From: Sulfitobacter sp. S223
GTDB taxonomy: Bacteria; Pseudomonadota; Alphaproteobacteria; Rhodobacterales; Rhodobacteraceae
Assembly (NCBI RefSeq): GCF_025143825.1
Contig: NZ_CP083560.1
Coordinates: forward strand, 3,100,001 to 3,164,000
DNA: 64,000 nt
Direction: 5' to 3'
Shown here: positions 63,460 to 64,000 of the stretch, in pieces
Numbering within the stretch: position 1 is the stretch's first letter
Layout of the letters: the number at the start of each line of letters is the position of its first letter
Position numbers and translations under genes: made by a program
The notes under the pieces: model-generated
The model's input: only the letters and a program-made list of their open reading frames with translations
Told to the model about the DNA's origin: nothing
Database searches by the model: none

Positions 63460-64000
63460 CTATTCTCCCAATGCGATGCCTTCGCGGCGCGGATCCGCGC
63501 CTCCGCGCAACCTATCATCAATCGCAATCAGGTGAAGGCCGGATGTCAGCGCGCGTGCATTCGTTTCATACCCGATGGCCCCCAACGCGTCCGCCAGCCC
63601 CTCGACACGTGTTCCCGCCTCAAGATCGTATGTCCCGAAACGGTTAACCGCATGAGGCAAGGCAGCGGCGGTCTGCGGTTCCATGCCCCAGTCAATCATC
63701 GCAATGATTGCCTGAGCAGTATACCCGATGATCCTGCTGCCCCCGGGCGAACCGGCGACGTACACAGGTGCACCGTCTTTCATCACAATCGTCGGCGACA
63801 TCGAAGAACGCGGCCGCTTTCCCGGCTCGACACGGTTCGCAATCGGCACACCATCCTTTTGACTCCGAAAGGAAAAATCGGTCAGTTCATTGTTGAGCAG
63901 GAAGCCTCCCACCATCAGACGGCTACCAAAACCGTTTTCAATTGTGGTCGTCATTGAAGCAACATTCCCCGCCGCATCAACAATAGAGATGTGGGATGTG
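63460..64000 (-). CDS. ggt: Gamma-glutamyltransferase, C-terminal part only
   Basis: The visible 180 residues are the small subunit of a gamma-glutamyltransferase; the N-terminal large subunit lies beyond the window. The first residues are TSHISIVDAAGNVASMTTTI, where the leading Thr corresponds to the autocatalytic and catalytic nucleophile. Then ENGFGSRLMVGGFLLNNEL and, further on, SMSPTIVMKDGAPVYVAGS with PGGSRIIGYTAQAI are the family substrate-binding motifs. The enzyme hydrolyses or transfers the gamma-glutamyl group of glutathione, usually in the periplasm. Confidence 0.92.
   Translation of the reverse strand, partial: TSHISIVDAAGNVASMTTTIENGFGSRLMVGGFLLNNELTDFSFRSQKDGVPIANRVEPGKRPRSSMSPTIVMKDGAPVYVAGSPGGSRIIGYTAQAIIAMIDWGMEPQTAAALPHAVNRFGTYDLEAGTRVEGLADALGAIGYETNARALTSGLHLIAIDDRLRGGADPRREGIALGE

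Noticed and set aside
1..64000. CRISPR array, tRNA or rRNA genes
   Set aside because: No regularly spaced repeats and no cloverleaf or rRNA signature sequences were recognised anywhere in the window.

Overview
The window looks like chromosome of a marine alphaproteobacterium of the Rhodobacteraceae (roseobacter group). The grounds are gene content and order: a glpD-glpSTPQU-glpV-glpK glycerol locus, the hisS-hisZ-hisG operon with short-form HisG, a cobalamin-dependent class II ribonucleotide reductase, an xdhABC operon fused to a BMP-type ABC transporter, a rimB-rimK-aspartoacylase trio, and a large FAD/GcvT dimethylglycine-dehydrogenase-like protein. Base composition is moderately GC-rich. 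The genus cannot be fixed from the sequence alone.

Layout. 1-2.7 kb: two divergent PepSY genes and an OmpR-type two-component system. 3.1-14.5 kb: glycerol catabolism, with a DeoR/GlpR repressor divergent from glpD, a complete glycerol ABC importer, glycerol kinase and an iron-containing alcohol dehydrogenase. 14.66-18.1 kb: an eroded segment with a rearranged insertion sequence bounded by a 226-bp perfect inverted repeat, a broken PIN-like gene, a secreted-protein gene with a premature stop, and a dispersed 20-bp palindrome. 18.1-23.6 kb: a frameshifted LysR regulator, a methyltransferase, two membrane proteins, VOC and GFA proteins with a WYL regulator, and a core-only tyrosine recombinase. 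23.9-30.3 kb: small stress or redox-type units (CGNR regulator, alpha/beta hydrolase, azoreductase; ECF sigma factor with SRPBCC protein; AraC regulator, SMP-30-like protein, DUF1330 protein).

30.8-42 kb is mostly core: nrdJ, a DUF1489 protein, hisSZG, slyX, a lipoprotein and dnaE. 42.3-51.6 kb is an eight-gene purine uptake and oxidation locus (xdhABC plus ABC transporter). 51.6-54.7 kb holds a PACE efflux protein and the rimK cassette. 54.8-58.9 kb has a GST, then a tightly overlapping AKR / FAD oxidoreductase / DUF938 / GH25 chain. 58.9-64 kb, on the minus strand, has the FAD-GcvT demethylase, a GlcD-type flavoprotein and a gamma-glutamyltransferase cut by the window end.

The most interesting signals are: the two glycerol-importer ATPases carry complementary motif losses that would leave a single canonical ATP site; a palindromic intergenic repeat lies in frame inside xdhA as the interdomain linker; the insertion sequence has an unusual two-3'-ends structure; and there are several small regulatory palindromes in divergent spacers. 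I did not find a clear defence island, CRISPR array, prophage or tRNA.
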